Below, piece by piece: positions 23,359-36,855 of a DNA stretch of 64,000 nt. The stretch comes from Akebia trifoliata (taxonomy: Eukaryota > Streptophyta > Magnoliopsida > Ranunculales > Lardizabalaceae), in assembly GCA_017979445.1 (NCBI GenBank), contig CM030715.1, positions 29,671,090 through 29,735,089 on the forward strand, written 5' to 3'. The first letter of the stretch is position 1. Each line of letters begins with the position of its first letter. The notes under the pieces are model-generated. The model did not search any database and was not told where the DNA came from. It saw only the letters and a program-made list of their open reading frames with translations. A program made the translations under genes and the position numbers.

Positions 23359-24380
23359 TATTCTCTTTTTTTCCCCTATTTTTTGTAACCCCTAAGATTC
23401 TATATCTATTTCAAACTTCAAACCCATGTTTTAAAAATTGGATCAAATCGATTTGGAATCCACTTTAGTTTTGGTGAGTTTTTTTTTTTTTTTTTAAATA
23501 ATAAATAATGATAATTTAAATATATTTTGTTCTTTTAATAAATCTAAATGGTTGCAACTGAATTGAACTAGATCCAATCATGGTGCAAACACAAGACATG
23601 ATAGTAGAAAATAATTGAATTATGAATTTTAAAAAAAATGAAGGGTTTTCTATAATGAAGTTGAGGTTGAATAGATAAAGAATAATTTATTTAGATTGAA
23701 CAGCTTGAAGATAACATTTTTTTAGAGAAAATCAAGAGTTTTTCATTAGAAGTTGAAGATGAGGAATATATCATTTTTCTTTAGTCTATAAGAGAACACC
23801 TAGGTCAAGAAGTGCAGCATTTCATGAACATTAGGTGCAAATCAATTATTCACAAAAATGTGAAGGGGTATATCTAAATCACAGGAGGAATTTGGAATTC
23901 CCAATCCTCAAAATCTTTGGGTGATATAGTTTTGTCTAAGGGTTGGAAGTTGGGATAATATTTGTCCAAGGTCATAACATTGAGATGCACCAAGAATTGT
24001 GGGTTCAAATCTTGACCCAACTTCAATTCTCCTTGATTTTTTCTTGATGATGATCTTTACTTGTTCTTAGGTCTAGTAGGAATCGCGATTGCACTCCAAT
24101 AATTAAGTTGGTAAGGAATTTTGATAAAGTAACGAGACTTGTAATAAAGAAATTGCATATCTTTGTCTTGATTTGGTGTCTGTATATAATTCTTCTACAA
24201 TTTTGACCGTATCGCATATCTCGTCTTGCATGTATTACGTAGGTTTGAAAGTACTAACACATGTTTGTTTTGAAGCTTTGCTTTAAAACTTGTTTTACAT
24301 GACAAACATGTTTCAATGTTGAGTTGTTGTCAAGGTCTGTCCACTCAATATGTGGTGCACTTTATTGAGAGATCTGTTTT
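23359..24380. other. Spacer without a supportable gene
   Basis: Mostly AT-rich unique-looking sequence. GGGTTCAAATCTTGACCC near 24000 resembles a pol III B box, but no A box or tRNA fold was found. Confidence 0.35.
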
Positions 24381-24540
24381 TAATAATGATTTTCTGACAC
24401 CCCCCTCTAACCTATGCCCTCACATAGAATCGTAGATCATTTATCTTGGGATACGTGGAATCATAAATTTCTTTCTTAGTGTATCATGAGGCAAATGATC
24501 TACGATTCTGTGATGGGGGTGTTAGATTACAATGATTATT
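24381..24540. mobile_element. Palindromic foldback element A variant, copy 8
   Basis: Arms AATAATGATTTTCTGACACC, CACATAGAATCGTAGATCAT and complements, core TTATCTTGGGATACGTGG, right end GTTAGATTACAATGATTATT. It lacks the GGCATACTC block of typical A copies. Confidence 0.7.
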
Positions 24541-24562
24541 ATTATTATTTTTTTTTTTTAAG

Positions 24563-24779
24563 TAATAATTTTCCGACTACCCCACGTGGCATACTCAAAA
24601 TACTCTCTTGATGTAGCATGTGCTAGAATCATAGATCTTTTTCCCATGGGATACACAACTGCATATATTTGTGTGGATGTGCATGTGTATCCCAAGACAT
24701 AAAATCTATGGTTCTAGCATATGCCACCTCAGAAAAGTATTTTGAGTATGCCACGTGGGGGTGTCAAATTATCACGACT
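24563..24779. mobile_element. Palindromic foldback element A, copy 9
   Basis: Arms TACCCCACGTGGCATACTCA and TGAGTATGCCACGTGGGGGT, core ATCATAGATCTTTTTCCC, GGGATACACAACTGCA, ending ATTATCACGACTT. Closely similar to copy 2 at 2549. It follows copy 8 after about 20 bp. Confidence 0.8.
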
Positions 24780-25194
24780 TTTTTTTTCTCGCTGTTTTGG
24801 ATTTTGAATCTTGAGCCACAAATTGTCGGATTTACCCAATTAATACCCTGGGTCAAGTGTAGAGATTTACTTGGGTGAACTCGTTAATCAAAGTTCATGG
24901 GTTTCTCAGAAATTTGCTCTAGTACTCGCAAATTTTTCATTCTTGCGAGAAAGGAATTGATAATTTTTAGAAATTTAATCCAACAATGACTACTTGAGTG
25001 ATTATTTTGGCAATAATGATATCCTTATAAGGAAATAAAATGCAAATACATTCTTTTCCCATTCAAGGGAGTAACAATGTTCTTAATCTAAAATTGTCTG
25101 GCCCTCAATTTGAATAATAAAATTTAATGTCATTAGATGAACTTAGCCAAATTCAATCAATTATATTCTTTTTTTATGGTCAATTGTGGATGCC

Positions 25195-25369
25195 GGGAGT
25201 CAAAGTTTTGAAACAGCCCACACTTTAGACTACTTATATTATACCTCATGTCGCACACACCTTGACGTGAAAGTGTATAGGAACCATAGATGCTTTTTGG
25301 CTCGTACAATCTTGAGGTTAGGATGTGCGATATGAAGTACAATCTTGAGCTCACTCTAGCAAGACTCAA
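25195..25369. mobile_element. Palindromic foldback element, subgroup C, copy 1
   Basis: The core GGAACCATAGATGCTTTTTG and right arm GGATGTGCGATATGAAG, ACAATCTTGAGCTCACT, ending CTAGCAAGACTC match the copy at 52608. The left end is degraded. Confidence 0.6.
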
Positions 25370-25439
25370 ATTTTACTATACAAATTAAATCAACTTAGAT
25401 TCCGAGAGCCTTCCAATATTGCATTTAAAAAAAAAAAGG

Positions 25440-26900
25440 TAAATTCCCAAATAATTACAAGGGTGTAATGTAATTCCAATTGTATTTATAGGTATTTACA
25501 CAATTCCCATTTTGTTAATTTAGGTCAAATTGTCCAAATTATGACTAACAATTACAGGATTATCATTATAAAGTAATTGAAATTGTTGTAAATCAATCGC
25601 AAATTTACTGAAATCATTATTATGGATTTGACATGTTTATTTATATTTAAAACCGTTCAATTTCTTAGAGATACACATTACTATTTTACATTCAAAAAAA
25701 GATATATCTAACGATGGAACTTCAATATCTCAAAAACAAATTTATGTCAACATAAAGAAGTAAAAAATTAATTGATTACATCTTATTCTTCACTACTTTG
25801 ATCCCAATCTCTCAATCTTTTTTTCTTAAAAGTCATCGAATATCATTATAGTTTAAATTACCGTGAAATTACAAATATGCATAATAAGATTGATAAAAAT
25901 GTGTAGAAATTTTGACAAAAGTTAGTAAAAAAGTTGATTGATTTGTAAAATTTCCCTCTAGCGAGTTTTCCTCAATATGTTTTTTTTTTTTGTGTACAAA
26001 TATGCATAGTACTATGCATGATGTCGACAAACCATACACAATATCAATAATTTTCTCAATATAAATTTTTGACAAACATGCATATAAATATGCATTAGTT
26101 CGACAAATCATGTATGATATAAATAATTCTAGGTGGTCAACATAACATACTATCCAAACAAAAATGATATTCCATATCGCATTGCGATGAATTCGTTAGA
26201 ATGTGAAAAAAAACATATTGATCTGTAAACATGTATTTGTGGTGAATGACATTTCAAATAGTTGTTAATATTGATATTATGTATGAGTTATCAACGTAAT
26301 GCATAGTTCTATGCATATTTGTCAAAAATTTATATTCAAGAAAACTTGTTAAAAGTAAATGTTACTAGTTTGCCAACATATTTATTAATCTTTGTTAATA
26401 TCTGAAGTATTTTTGTCAACGTTTCTACACATATTTGACAATCTTATTTTACATATTTGTAATCTCATGACAATTTTATTATAACCATCTTAACTTAAGA
26501 TAAAAATATTATTTCAAAAATTAAAGTACGGTTTTTTAGCAAAATATCAACATTGCAGTGTATTAACAATTGATATTAATCAAATTATTAGTATTGTGTA
26601 TGGTTTGTCGAATTAATGCATAGTCATATGCATGTTTGTCAAAAATTAATATTGAAAAAATTATTGATATTATGTATGATTTGTTGACATCATGAATGGT
26701 ATTATGCATGTTCATCAAAAATTCGTATTGAGAAAAACTTGTTAAAGATTAATATTGCAAATCTGTTAACGTCTTTATTAATCTTTGTCAACCTCAAAGG
26801 AATTTTTGTCAACATTTCTAAACATGTTGTCAACCTTTTTGCATATTTGTAATGTTAAAACAATTTGATTGTGATCATCTTAAATGAAATGAATGTTATA
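25440..26900. mobile_element. Foldback region with ATGCAT-centred modules
   Basis: Modules containing CATGCATATAAATATGCATT or ATGCATAGTACTATGCAT next to GTTTGTCGAC occur twice in one orientation (25994-26126) and three times in the other (26268-26350, 26588-26660, 26663-26740). Outer sequence also pairs (ATTACAAATATGCATAATAAGATTG at 25867 with CAATCTTATTTTACATATTTGTAAT at 26438). No ORF of note. Confidence 0.5.
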
Positions 26901-27243
26901 GAACTGTTAACGTTTTAAATGAAGTTAGTATTGAAAATGTAACACTTAAATTTGAATGAAAATTATAAATTGCATAGAAGAAAGTTTTTTTAAAATAAAA
27001 TATTTTAATGGATAGATGAAATGAAGCTGACAGATGAAAATCAAAATAAAATTTCTTGTCACTTTTAATCCCTTCTTCAAATTGTCATAAAGTAAGATAA
27101 AGTTGAAGAATGAAGGAAATGAAAATCAAAATGACATTTCTTTATTTCTGTAAACGAAGGAAAATGATGAAGTAAGAAGGAGATGATGACAGTGAAGAGA
27201 GCTTGTTGAGGAAGAAGAAGTTTCAATCAGTCAATCTCATGTG

Positions 27244-27596
27244 GGAAAATTATCAAGAAAATGGTCAAATTCTTAGTTAATTCTTAGAAAAGAAAAAAAA
27301 AAAAAATTACCAAAAACAACTTAAATCGTTGGACCATCCAACATTTTAGTAACTCACTGGTGTCTCCAGCATTTTTGCAACTCGTTGGACAGTCCAGCAT
27401 TTTATATCGTATTTTGCACCAAAATACTGAATAGTTTATCTACTATTAACTCTTTTAATGGGTATTTTTGTCATTCAAAATAATAAAATAACATGAAACA
27501 TTAGACAATCCAACGAATTAAGTTGTTTTTGGTAATTTAAAAAAAATTATTTTTTAATAATTAACTAAGATTTGACCCTCTTTTGGTAATTTTTCA
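27244..27596. mobile_element. 350-bp foldback element
   Basis: Left end GAAAATTATCAAGAAAATGG and TTCTTAGTTAATTCTTAGAA pair with TTAATAATTAACTAAGATTT and the right end TTTTGGTAATTTTTC; inner arms ACCAAAAACAACTTAAATCG and AATTAAGTTGTTTTTGGT also pair. ORF-free. Confidence 0.65.
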
Positions 27597-30505
27597 GGAT
27601 TTTGTGTGGTAGAAGGTGGCATGTGCAAACACACATGATTCAAAAGGGCTTATCTTTAATTTAAACATTGATTGGAGTGTGTGTGAATATTACATTGTGA
27701 AAAAGGATAGTTATGTAATTTTGAAAATTATTATACGATCGTGTGTTGCAATTTTCTTTTTTCTTTTTTTATAACCAAAATGACTGATTATATTAAATTT
27801 CGATATAAATGTGGGGGCATTTATGACCACAATAAAAAAGTTCTCCGAAATTTTAAAATTAGTGGTAAAATTCTCGTAAGTAGGGGTTAGCCAATTAATT
27901 CGACGAGTTGACGAATTAATAGACAATCCCTCAAATAATAATGAAATATGGTAATATTTTTACCCCTCATCCCCAAATTTTTTATTTTTTCAACATTCAA
28001 ACATTAAAAAGAAGATATGATTAGAGAGAGAGAGAGAGAGAGGTTGAAGATAATAAGTTTTGATAAGAAATCCAACAAAATATTTTGTATATTCTCCAAA
28101 ATTTTGCCAATTTTTATATGTGAAATTTTCTTAAATTTATCCAAATTGAACTTTCATTAATGTGGACTAAATCCGAGCTTTGTTACTATGTTATGGCCAC
28201 TCAAAATTTGGTATGGCCTATCGAACCACTTCTACTATGCGTTCTCTCATTATGATAGTTAAGATGTTTGACATAACTCAATGGGGTTTTGAGACTGATT
28301 TCTTGTCCTTTGACTAGGGTCTCTCACTTAAGAATAACATAAAGTGATTGAATTACCCTTATCTACAATCTTTTTAACACCCCCCCCCCCCCCGCCCAAA
28401 AAAAAAAAAAAAAAACATAAAAATAAAATAAAATAAGAAAAATTGGATAATACTTATCTTTATCTAACAGTCCTCTGCCGATTAAGATGATTTTGTACTG
28501 ATTGGATGAGAAAGATGACACAAATCTTGGCACATTCGATTAATGTTCTCCTTTGATTAACAAACAAATTTAAGAGAAAGGGATGAAATCCAATTGACAA
28601 AACCGTTTATTGTCAAAAGAGTGTGTTTTTCTTTTCTTCAAACTTGAGTTTGATTAGTTGAGAATGAGGTTTCGCTACCCAAGAAGGCTTTGTAGCCTTG
28701 ATTTTCTCTAGAGACTTTTTCTGCTCTTCAAGCTTAAGCTTGATCAATTAAGAAAGAAGCTTTGCTTCTTTTACTTGAGAGGGCCTTATGAACTTGTTCT
28801 TTGATGAGGGAGCCTAGGTCTTAACTGTAAAAATGATCTAGGATCCTCATAGTAGCATAGGTTTTGGCTTGATCATGACAAACTCAAATTATTGAGTGTG
28901 TGGACCCAATATCTGGTATGTATCACTTGAACATATATGTTATAAACATAATTTTGGCTAGGGAAATCTAAACCTCTACCACAAAACATCATTCCTTGTC
29001 GTTGGGTCAATGTAGATGTATGGGACCCTTTATAACTTTTAAGATTTTTCTAATGATTTGTGAACGATCTATGGACCATTCTATCATTTTGATACCTACA
29101 CTTACATTTTTTTTCCTAAAAAATTCATCACTTTTTAGTCCTTGATTTTTATTTTTTATTTTTTTTGTGACAAAATTCTCTAAGATAAATTTTCTATTTA
29201 TCATCATTCATAACCTTTATTAACTAAGATAATTAGCATCCAAAATCTCCAAACATATATATATATGGGTCTTCTCGGATGACTCTGAATCTCTCGCCCT
29301 TCCAGATCCATGGGCCCACGTAGGCATAAGCCTTACTTTTGAACTTTTGATGATTCAAATGTTTTATAAATTCCTCAGCAACATATCCTACATGATTTTT
29401 CTGAATACTTTATGTTCCCTTGAAATCGAATTCCGAAAATTATAGAGACCCTACAAAAAAGAAGAAGAAGAAGCAACATTTTTCAACCAATCAAACCCAC
29501 GAGGTAGTTGATATTTAAAAGTTCTGGTCTAAGATATTTTTTTGTTTGTTTTATAATTTATTTAATAAAATAATATCATGCCTTCATCACACGTAAAGGT
29601 ATCTTAGAATGCATGTTATTAGTAGGTTTGCTTTGAATAATTTGGAAGCTCTCTTGTTATCCCAAATGACACATGCAAGAGAAGAATACTTTGACAGTGG
29701 GTCCTTTTTTTTTCCATTTTTTGGGGTTCTATTTTGAAGTTTTATGTGTGTGAGAGAGAGAATGGTTTGGGTAGAAGGAAGGTGGAGGAGTGATGAAGGT
29801 TGAAAGCAACTAGCTCCTAAATGACATAGGTTTCAGTAAAATGTGGTAACCCACCACGCCACATTCACTCTTATCTTTTTCTTATTGTCATTTAATTGCT
29901 TCTTCTTCCTTGTCTTTTCTAATGGGGACGATACATCTAAAGGGGAGACAACAACTAAATCTGCTGGGATTCTCTCCCATGTGCTCTCTCTCTCTCTCTC
30001 CACCAAAATCAATCAAAGTGATTGCCTTGAAATTTTGAATCATGCTTTTATTTTGGACCTTTTAGCTTCAACCACTCAACCCATGGTTGAGGCTATCCAT
30101 CAAACAGATGGTTGAGATGCATGAGATTTCCAAGCAAATGTATCTCTAATTTTTTTTTTTTTTTTTATCCTTAAAAAACAAGGATTAATCTCTAAGAAAA
30201 TTTTATTTTTCCTCTTATTTTTACTGTCTGTTTGATGGGTTGAGACTTGAGACTAATGTTTTCCTTGTATGTTTTTTGTTTTGTTTGGTCTTCTTAGGGA
30301 CAATTAGTGGGGTGAAAGAGTACTATATGATATATGTGGCATTTTTGGAAGGTGAGAATCTAGTAAGAAAAATAGTTCTGTCCTACCAATAATGATTATT
30401 GTAGAGGTAAAAATCAGGTTTACCCACTAATTGAACATGGGTCACCTTGGGAGTAGTGGGATTGATAATGACAGAAAGTGTGAGAAGATCAAATCTCTCC
30501 TACCT
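27597..30505. other. Intergenic stretch without a supportable gene
   Basis: Contains a GA repeat (28024-28042), a C14 run followed by an A run (28381-28415) and GA/CT runs near 29750 and 29986. The open frame at 29843-30115 begins with GTG rather than ATG and is not accepted as a gene. Confidence 0.4.
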
Positions 30506-30591
30506 AATATTAGCCCAAAGTGAATGACAAGGTTGAGGAGGCATTCACAATATTAGCCCAAAGTGAATGACAAGGTTGAGGAGGCATTCAC
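30506..30591. repeat. Exact 43-bp tandem duplication
   Basis: Two copies of a 43-bp unit starting AATATTAGCCCAAAGTGAAT lie at 30506-30548 and 30549-30591. Confidence 0.9.
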
Positions 30592-30699
30592 CCTCCATCC
30601 TATATTGAAATAAGCGTACGTGTAGGAAGGTGACCCACTTAAACATAAAGTTCAAAGATAAAGGAGACCAACGTATATGAAAGAAAATTTTCATATTTT

Positions 30700-32110
30700 G
30701 AATTTGGAGATTCATGTTCAATGTAATAATAAAGAAAATAACAAAGAACGTTAAAAAATAAATCAAAGAATGTCAAGATTTATGTGATTTGATAATGATA
30801 TCTATGTTCATGAATAGATCCAATCTTCTTTACTAAAAGATAAAAGAAGAATAATACAAAAAATAATCAATCAAGATTTTAACCAATTACCCAAACCCTA
30901 AAACCCTTGTACACCCCTCTCACTTTTTCTCTCATATCCTAAACAAAGAAAACCTTTTTAGTTTTTACAATCCTAGATATTTTTATTTATAAAAGCGAGA
31001 GTTATTAAAACGTATCCATCTCCCCAAAAATAGAAACCCCAATAGAAAATATTACATAATTCCCTTCTTAGTAAACTAAAAGAAAAAAAGAAACATAATA
31101 TAAGACAATTACAGAACAATCTCCACATTGGCTTAGATTTTGTCATAGTGAAGACCTGGGGCAATAACTTGTCATATGTGTCCATCGCTCCACCTTGGCC
31201 TAAATACTAGAATCATCTTAGAGAGAAATTGCACATGTCTTCCACAACGAACTTTGCATCATGTGAGTCTGGGAGGTAGCTCCAACTCAAACCTGAATCA
31301 ACCCGATTCAATCACATATTTGTTAATGCCACAAATAACCATTGGCCTTTAAGAACCATTAGCTACACACTATCAAATCATCATGGTCCACTTTAACTTG
31401 TTCATATAATCAATGCACATGTGTAGCTATCTCGAACCGATTGTCTAGTCAATATCAAAAAGCAACCTCGACCTATCCTCTCGAATTGTAGGAACCACCT
31501 CACAATCATATGTCATATTCTCTAGTTTAAAATAATTTCCCTTTCAACACCTTAGCTAGGCCATGTTAAACCAAGATATCTTTTACCCTTCTTTGTTACA
31601 AATTGAAACTATCACTACCATTCGTACGAATTTATTGTCTCTAATACCAATTATTGTAAATTTGGAGATCTCTGTTTAATACGATTATTAAGAAAATAGC
31701 AAAGAAAATCAAAAAAATAAATATTAAAAAAAACCAAGATTTATGTGATTTGATAACGATACATATGTCCACGGATAAATCCAATCTTATTCACTAAGAA
31801 ATCAAAGGAGAACAATACAATAAATAATCACTCAAGGTTTTAACCCAAATCCCAAGCGTTGAAACTCTTGTACACCCGCTCTCTCTTTCTCTCACAAATC
31901 TTAGAGATCTATATTTATAAAAGCGGGAGTTACTAAATCGTGTATCTTTCCCCAAAAATAGAAAAAATCCAAAAGAAAATACTATATAATTTCATTTTTA
32001 GTAAATCTAAAAAATGGAAATGAAATACAAGACAATAGCACGACATTTAAAGAATGGGAAAAATTATTGGCTTAATTTGTAGTCAATTCATCATGATTTA
32101 ACCTCTACAA
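30700..32110 (-). mobile_element. TRIM-like miniature LTR retroelement
   Basis: Two diverged direct repeats of about 450 bp (about 30700-31155 and 31657-32110) share blocks such as TTTATGTGATTTGATAA, TAAACCC/CTTGTACACCC and TTTATTTATAAAAGCGAGAG. Read on the minus strand, each has a TATA box (CTTTTATAAATA). Just inside the proximal repeat lies TTGGTATTAGAGAC (near 31638-31652), a close match to the initiator-Met tRNA primer site TGGTATCAGAGC. The ~500-bp interior has no gag or pol frame. This layout fits a terminal-repeat retrotransposon in miniature. No target duplication was identified and the outer ends are approximate. Confidence 0.6.
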
Positions 32111-34956
32111 GCATATTTCTTAGTTGTACATAATTAACATGCTAATGTACGTACAAGAATTCATGAAACATGGATTAATTTACAAGAAAAGTAAAGAATA
32201 ACGTAAACAAAAATAAGAGACACAAGGTTTATTGACAAGATTTATCTATTTTTATTGGTGATTACATTCTCAGACTCTCTAGAAAAAAAAAAATTAACAA
32301 TTACATATTAAAGAAGTCCTACAACTCTACTGATGATTTGAGCATTGGAGTATCTTTGACATGTACCACGTTAATGAGAAGTTTCAGACATGAGAGAAAA
32401 TAATCCAAATCATAATAATTATTATACAAATCTTTAGGTAACACCCCCCCCCCCCCCCCCCCTCCCTCCTCCCTCCTCCCTCCTCCCTCCTCTTACCCAC
32501 ATTTGAAAGGTACAAAGTTCATTCAATGCCCCTTAGCCATGAGCAAAAATTGTGACCCAACAAAGAAGCTCACTTTTAATACCAAATGGTAGGAGAAGAG
32601 TCTCTATCTCTAAACCATTTTCCCCTCTTACCCTACCCCCACAAGAATAGGAATTTAACTTAGCTGATTACCTTCTCTAGTAAAATATTTTACTAGCACC
32701 TTTGTTTGTCAGACAAGTGCAGACTATGTTGACCCTTAGAATTACTACAAGACTAGGGCCCTCCATGTCACACTAGTGTAGGTAATTGGTGGTCCATGGT
32801 TAATGCAACTCGAATGTACATGATGATCAGACTTTTTAAAAGGACACGTGGATCATCTTTGAGGTAGGTAAGGGTTGATGTGGGCCCTTGACTGATGTGC
32901 AGTTGCTGGATGCACGTGAAGGCACGTGATCGAAGAAAGAGACTGTCAAATTCAAAGGTGAATGTGTGTGTTAGATTGTTAGGTGACTTATAAAGACTTA
33001 ATAAATTTCTTTTTGTTACTTCATGTGTTGATAATTATATCGATTATTTTAAATTCATCTTAGGGGGTACGTAATTTATCTTTAAGATACAACCATTGGA
33101 TTTGTATTTTAATCATCAGGATTGTATGTTTGTTTATGAATTCTTTTTTCTCGAGGATATGAATCTCGGCCCTTTAGATTTTCTCTCTTTTAGTATTAAA
33201 AGTGTAAATAAATAAGTCACAAAAAGAAATTCATGAACAAACACACAATCTTGGCTGTTGAATTGTTAAATCCAACAGTCATGATTATCTTAATGAGCCC
33301 ACCAGATGTTAGTTGACATGGTAATAGCAACTGGATTTGCTTCTCCGAGCATACCTTCAAGTCTTTATATACCCCTCTACATAAAATGGCTACACACCTG
33401 CTATAACACGTGACAAGGTGGGATGGTGCATGCGGCCTACATAGCAAAAAAAAAAAAAAATTTATATTAATGAGTATATGCATCCCAATTATATTGACAC
33501 AAATCCCAATGATTATTAATAAGAATTTTGAGTCCATAGGACATGCATTCTGAGATTGGAATTTGCACAGCCCTTTCCACATGGCATATTTGATTAAAAA
33601 TTTAATTTGAAAACCTATGGAGAATAATCCAACCCAAATTATTAAATAGATTAAGAGTTAGAGAACCAACTCATGTGGCCATTTTGATTTCTAATGGTCT
33701 CTCAGTAGTTTGTGATGAGTCCCTTTTTTTTAGGGGTTTCATATCAAAAATTAATTTTAATTAGTTATAATCGCAACATGATTGTTTCTAATTCAAAAAA
33801 TAAAAAAATGACAACTAATAAGATAGCATGTCATGCATGGGCTTCAGTATAATGTATCAAATGGTATATATAACATATAGGAATAAACAAAACATGAGAA
33901 ACGCTTTGAGTAACCAATTTGGAAAAAATGAGTCTACTTTATGGGTTTTGTGTGGGAAATAAGTCATTAAAGATTCAAATGTTATTTGTGGGGGATAGTT
34001 GAGGTGGAAGACTCCTGATGGCATTTTCTCTAATTGATGCCCTTTTGCTGGGCCCAGCTTTAGTCTTAAGTCTGGGCCTGGACTCCCAATTATACTAAAT
34101 GATTCTTGAACTGACCTATTTTGATGGATTTGTTGACACGTTTTGTTGAAAAGTAATGTATTTGATTGATATCACCATTCCATGGACTAACTCCATACAT
34201 ATTTTCCCTTTGAGGGAGCAAAACCTCATAAGCTTCTTCAATTTATTTATATTTTTAACCTATTTCTTACAGATAAAATAGGAAAGTCAGACTCTGGTTG
34301 TCAATGGGATGAATCGGGTCTGATTTAGGTCGGGTCAAATATGGGTCCATGTTAATTGGGCTTCAAAATCTCTCCCAAGTGTGACCCATCTAATTTTTGG
34401 GTTGGGTCAAATAAAATATTAATAATGTTCAAACCCAACTGTGGTAGTGGTAGTGGTATAAAGAGAGAGAGAGAGAGAGAGAGAGAGGTTTTATTTGTGT
34501 TTTTCTTTAGATTTTAGTATTGGAGTTGAAGAGAAAGGAAATGAATCAAAAAGTTAAAAACCCTAATGTATAAAATAATCAATATTGTGTAAGATATATC
34601 AGGTTGGGCCGAGCTGTCTGATGGGCCTAACTTTTAAACTCAATACATGAAGGATAAAGTTAGGGCAGACTTTAAGTCAAAAAAAAAAAAAAACCAATCA
34701 AATCATAAACTCAATCAAATATCCAAGAAATATAATTCAATACAACTCAATCTATAATAAACATCAAGGATAATAATTAAATTTATTATAACTATTAAAT
34801 TAAAAACCTACCCCCCCCCCCCCCCTGTTACTATGATGAAAAGTTTCATGAGATCTCGCTGAAATTAAAAAATAAATTATACAAAAAAATGAAGAAAAAG
34901 AAGCCTATACATAAGTGGGAATCTATTATTTTTTTATTAATGTTAAAAAAAAAAAT
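32111..34956. other. Intergenic stretch without a supportable gene
   Basis: Contains a run of about 18 C followed by (CCCTCCT)n at 32445-32492, a GA repeat at 34461-34487 and a C16 run near 34811. DNA at 32700-33000 is less AT-rich and holds GGACACGTGGATC and GGCACGTGATC G-box-like words, but no linked gene is seen. Confidence 0.35.
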
Positions 34957-35056
34957 AGAGAGTTGCTATTGCCACACCAATTTCTATGTAAATCACCAAA
35001 GAATTGCACAAAGTTTGTGTGGAGTTAGTAAGAGTTGGTGTGGCAATAGTAACTCT
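34957..35056. mobile_element. Small TATTGCCACACC-family element, copy 3
   Basis: A 100-bp element from AGAGAGTTGCTATTGCCACACC to GGTGTGGCAATAGTAACTCT, with clean terminal inverted repeats of about 20 bp. The best preserved copy. Confidence 0.75.
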
Positions 35057-35680
35057 AAAAAATTTGTTTCCTCCCCTAAAATGCCATGTGAAATAGTAAT
35101 TGGACCCACTAATTAAAATCACAATTTCTAAATCATCTTTTTTTGAATGACAAACTATTTTGATTAACGATTCGTAATAAAACTTAGAAGTGAGTACCAA
35201 ATTATCAAAAAAATAAATAGCTAAAAATCATCTAATCTAACAATTACAAGTCATGAATGAACTTGAATGGCTTTTTACTGGTCAACTTAAAGATTGACTT
35301 ACCTAAAGAAAATAAAAAAAAAACTAGAAGACAAAGTTAGTGGGTCCAAAAATTATTACAAAAGAGTAAGTTATGGTGAAACCAAATACTAGGTTAAAGA
35401 AATGAGTCAATTTGTGCTTTTAATAACATTTCTATCTCCACGTGTTTCTCATAAGTTCTTCGGTGAGGGGCTCGCATCAAAACTCAAGCCAGATGCAGAT
35501 GGTCCTCCGTAGGATCTTTCCTTTTATCTATTAAAAATCCTGCCACGTGTTTCTTATTTAATAGTGGACCCCACTCTCTCCCAATAATAAGAGAGAGAGA
35601 GAAGATCCACCGTTGAATAAGAGACACGTAACTCTCTCTCTCTCTCTCTTTCTTTGTATTATTTTTCCTTCTAATTCCCA
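35057..35680. other. Spacer with G-box words and CT runs
   Basis: Holds CCACGTGTTTC (35436-35446) and GCCACGTGTTTC (near 35541), plus GA and CT repeats at 35590-35650. It looks promoter-like but no gene follows on either strand. Confidence 0.3.
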
Positions 35681-35871
35681 ATGAAAAATGATTTTCTAAT
35701 TAGAAAGTCTTCACTCCATCAATACGTGAAGGGCACAGAACCATAGATATGTTTTCTCGTGGTACACAACTGCAAATCCTCATAAAAGATTTACAATTGT
35801 GTATCCCAAGAAAACAGATCTATGGATACGTAGTCGTTCTACGTCAGTACTGACATAGTGAACACTCATTC
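35681..35871. mobile_element. Palindromic foldback element A variant, copy 10
   Basis: Core GAACCATAGATATGTTTTCT, CGTGGTACACAACTGCA and complement GTGTATCCCAAGAAAACAGA with TCTATGG; arms around CTCCATCAATACGTGAAGG are diverged. Confidence 0.6.
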
Positions 35872-36365
35872 TTATAGTGGATTTTAAATGGTAGGGATTG
35901 ACATGTTGAAAAGAGAAACTAACGCCTCAATTATGTAAGGATGAAGGTGTAGATTAGATTTTTTTTTTTCAAAATAAAAATAAAAATAAATTTAAGCCTC
36001 ATCAAAAGTTTTGAAAATGAACAGTCCCTCAACTTCAATTTTTTAATGAATGAATTTTTTATCTTTTACATTTGCCGCTCTCTCAATCATCAAAAAGCAC
36101 TACATGGAAAAAAATACTACAGAGGATCGGCTCTCTAAGAGAGAAACTAATAATTAGGAAATTTGGAATATTCTAATTTAATTTATCGAAACATGGCTGT
36201 AAATATCTATAGGGTGGTTTTTAAACAGTGTTTTAGAACATAGACCAAACCAGTGATCCGACCAATTAGTTCGACCGAATTCTGAAATAAAATGGTTATG
36301 TCAATAAGTCATTGGTTTTTCTGAATGTTTTTTATACAAAAATAAATGAAGGCAATTTAAGAAAG

Positions 36366-36514
36366 AGTCGTGCTAGAGTGACATTGAAATTGACATCCTT
36401 CCGCAGATTGGTGTGCACAAAACCATAGATGCATCTCACTCGTATCTTGATGAAAAGCGTCTATGGTTCTATACACACATCCACCTCAACAATGTGTGAA
36501 ACGATGTCAATAAT
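36366..36514. mobile_element. Palindromic foldback element, subgroup B, copy 2
   Basis: Starts GAGTCGTGCTAGAGTGACAT, an intact shared terminus, with core AAAACCATAGATGCATCTCA, CTCGTATCTTGATG and its complement CGTCTATGGTTCTATACACA. The right end is shorter (ATGTCAATAATTCAATC). Confidence 0.7.
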
Positions 36515-36855
36515 TCAATCATTTTCCTTTAAGAAATGGTATACGTAAATATACTTATTTTTTAAATTTTAGTTAAAAATTGGTCCAACCAAATTGGACC
36601 AGCAAGATCCGACCACAGCTCAACCAATTTTTCAACTTTTGGTATCATTGGATCCGTTCTCAAATCATTAAGTTTAACTAAAGTTTGTCAAGTCAACTTG
36701 ATGTGGCTATGATTGAGTAGATTTTCTGTAGAATTGGGCCGATAGCTTAGTTAATTGCTTGACATATTACAATGCAACTTTCTCATAAAATCATATAAAT
36801 GCAACTTTTCAAGATCTGTGTATCATTTTTAAATGAACATTTTTATATTTCAATA

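Noticed and set aside
23990..24025. tRNA or SINE candidate around GGGTTCAAATCTTGACCC
   Set aside because: No A box at the right distance and no cloverleaf; similar weak B-box words near 37633 and 38553 fail the same test.
29843..30115. A 90-codon frame with a signal-peptide-like start
   Set aside because: The first codon is GTG, the frame has no conserved tail, and it includes a CT repeat; no exon signals rescue it.
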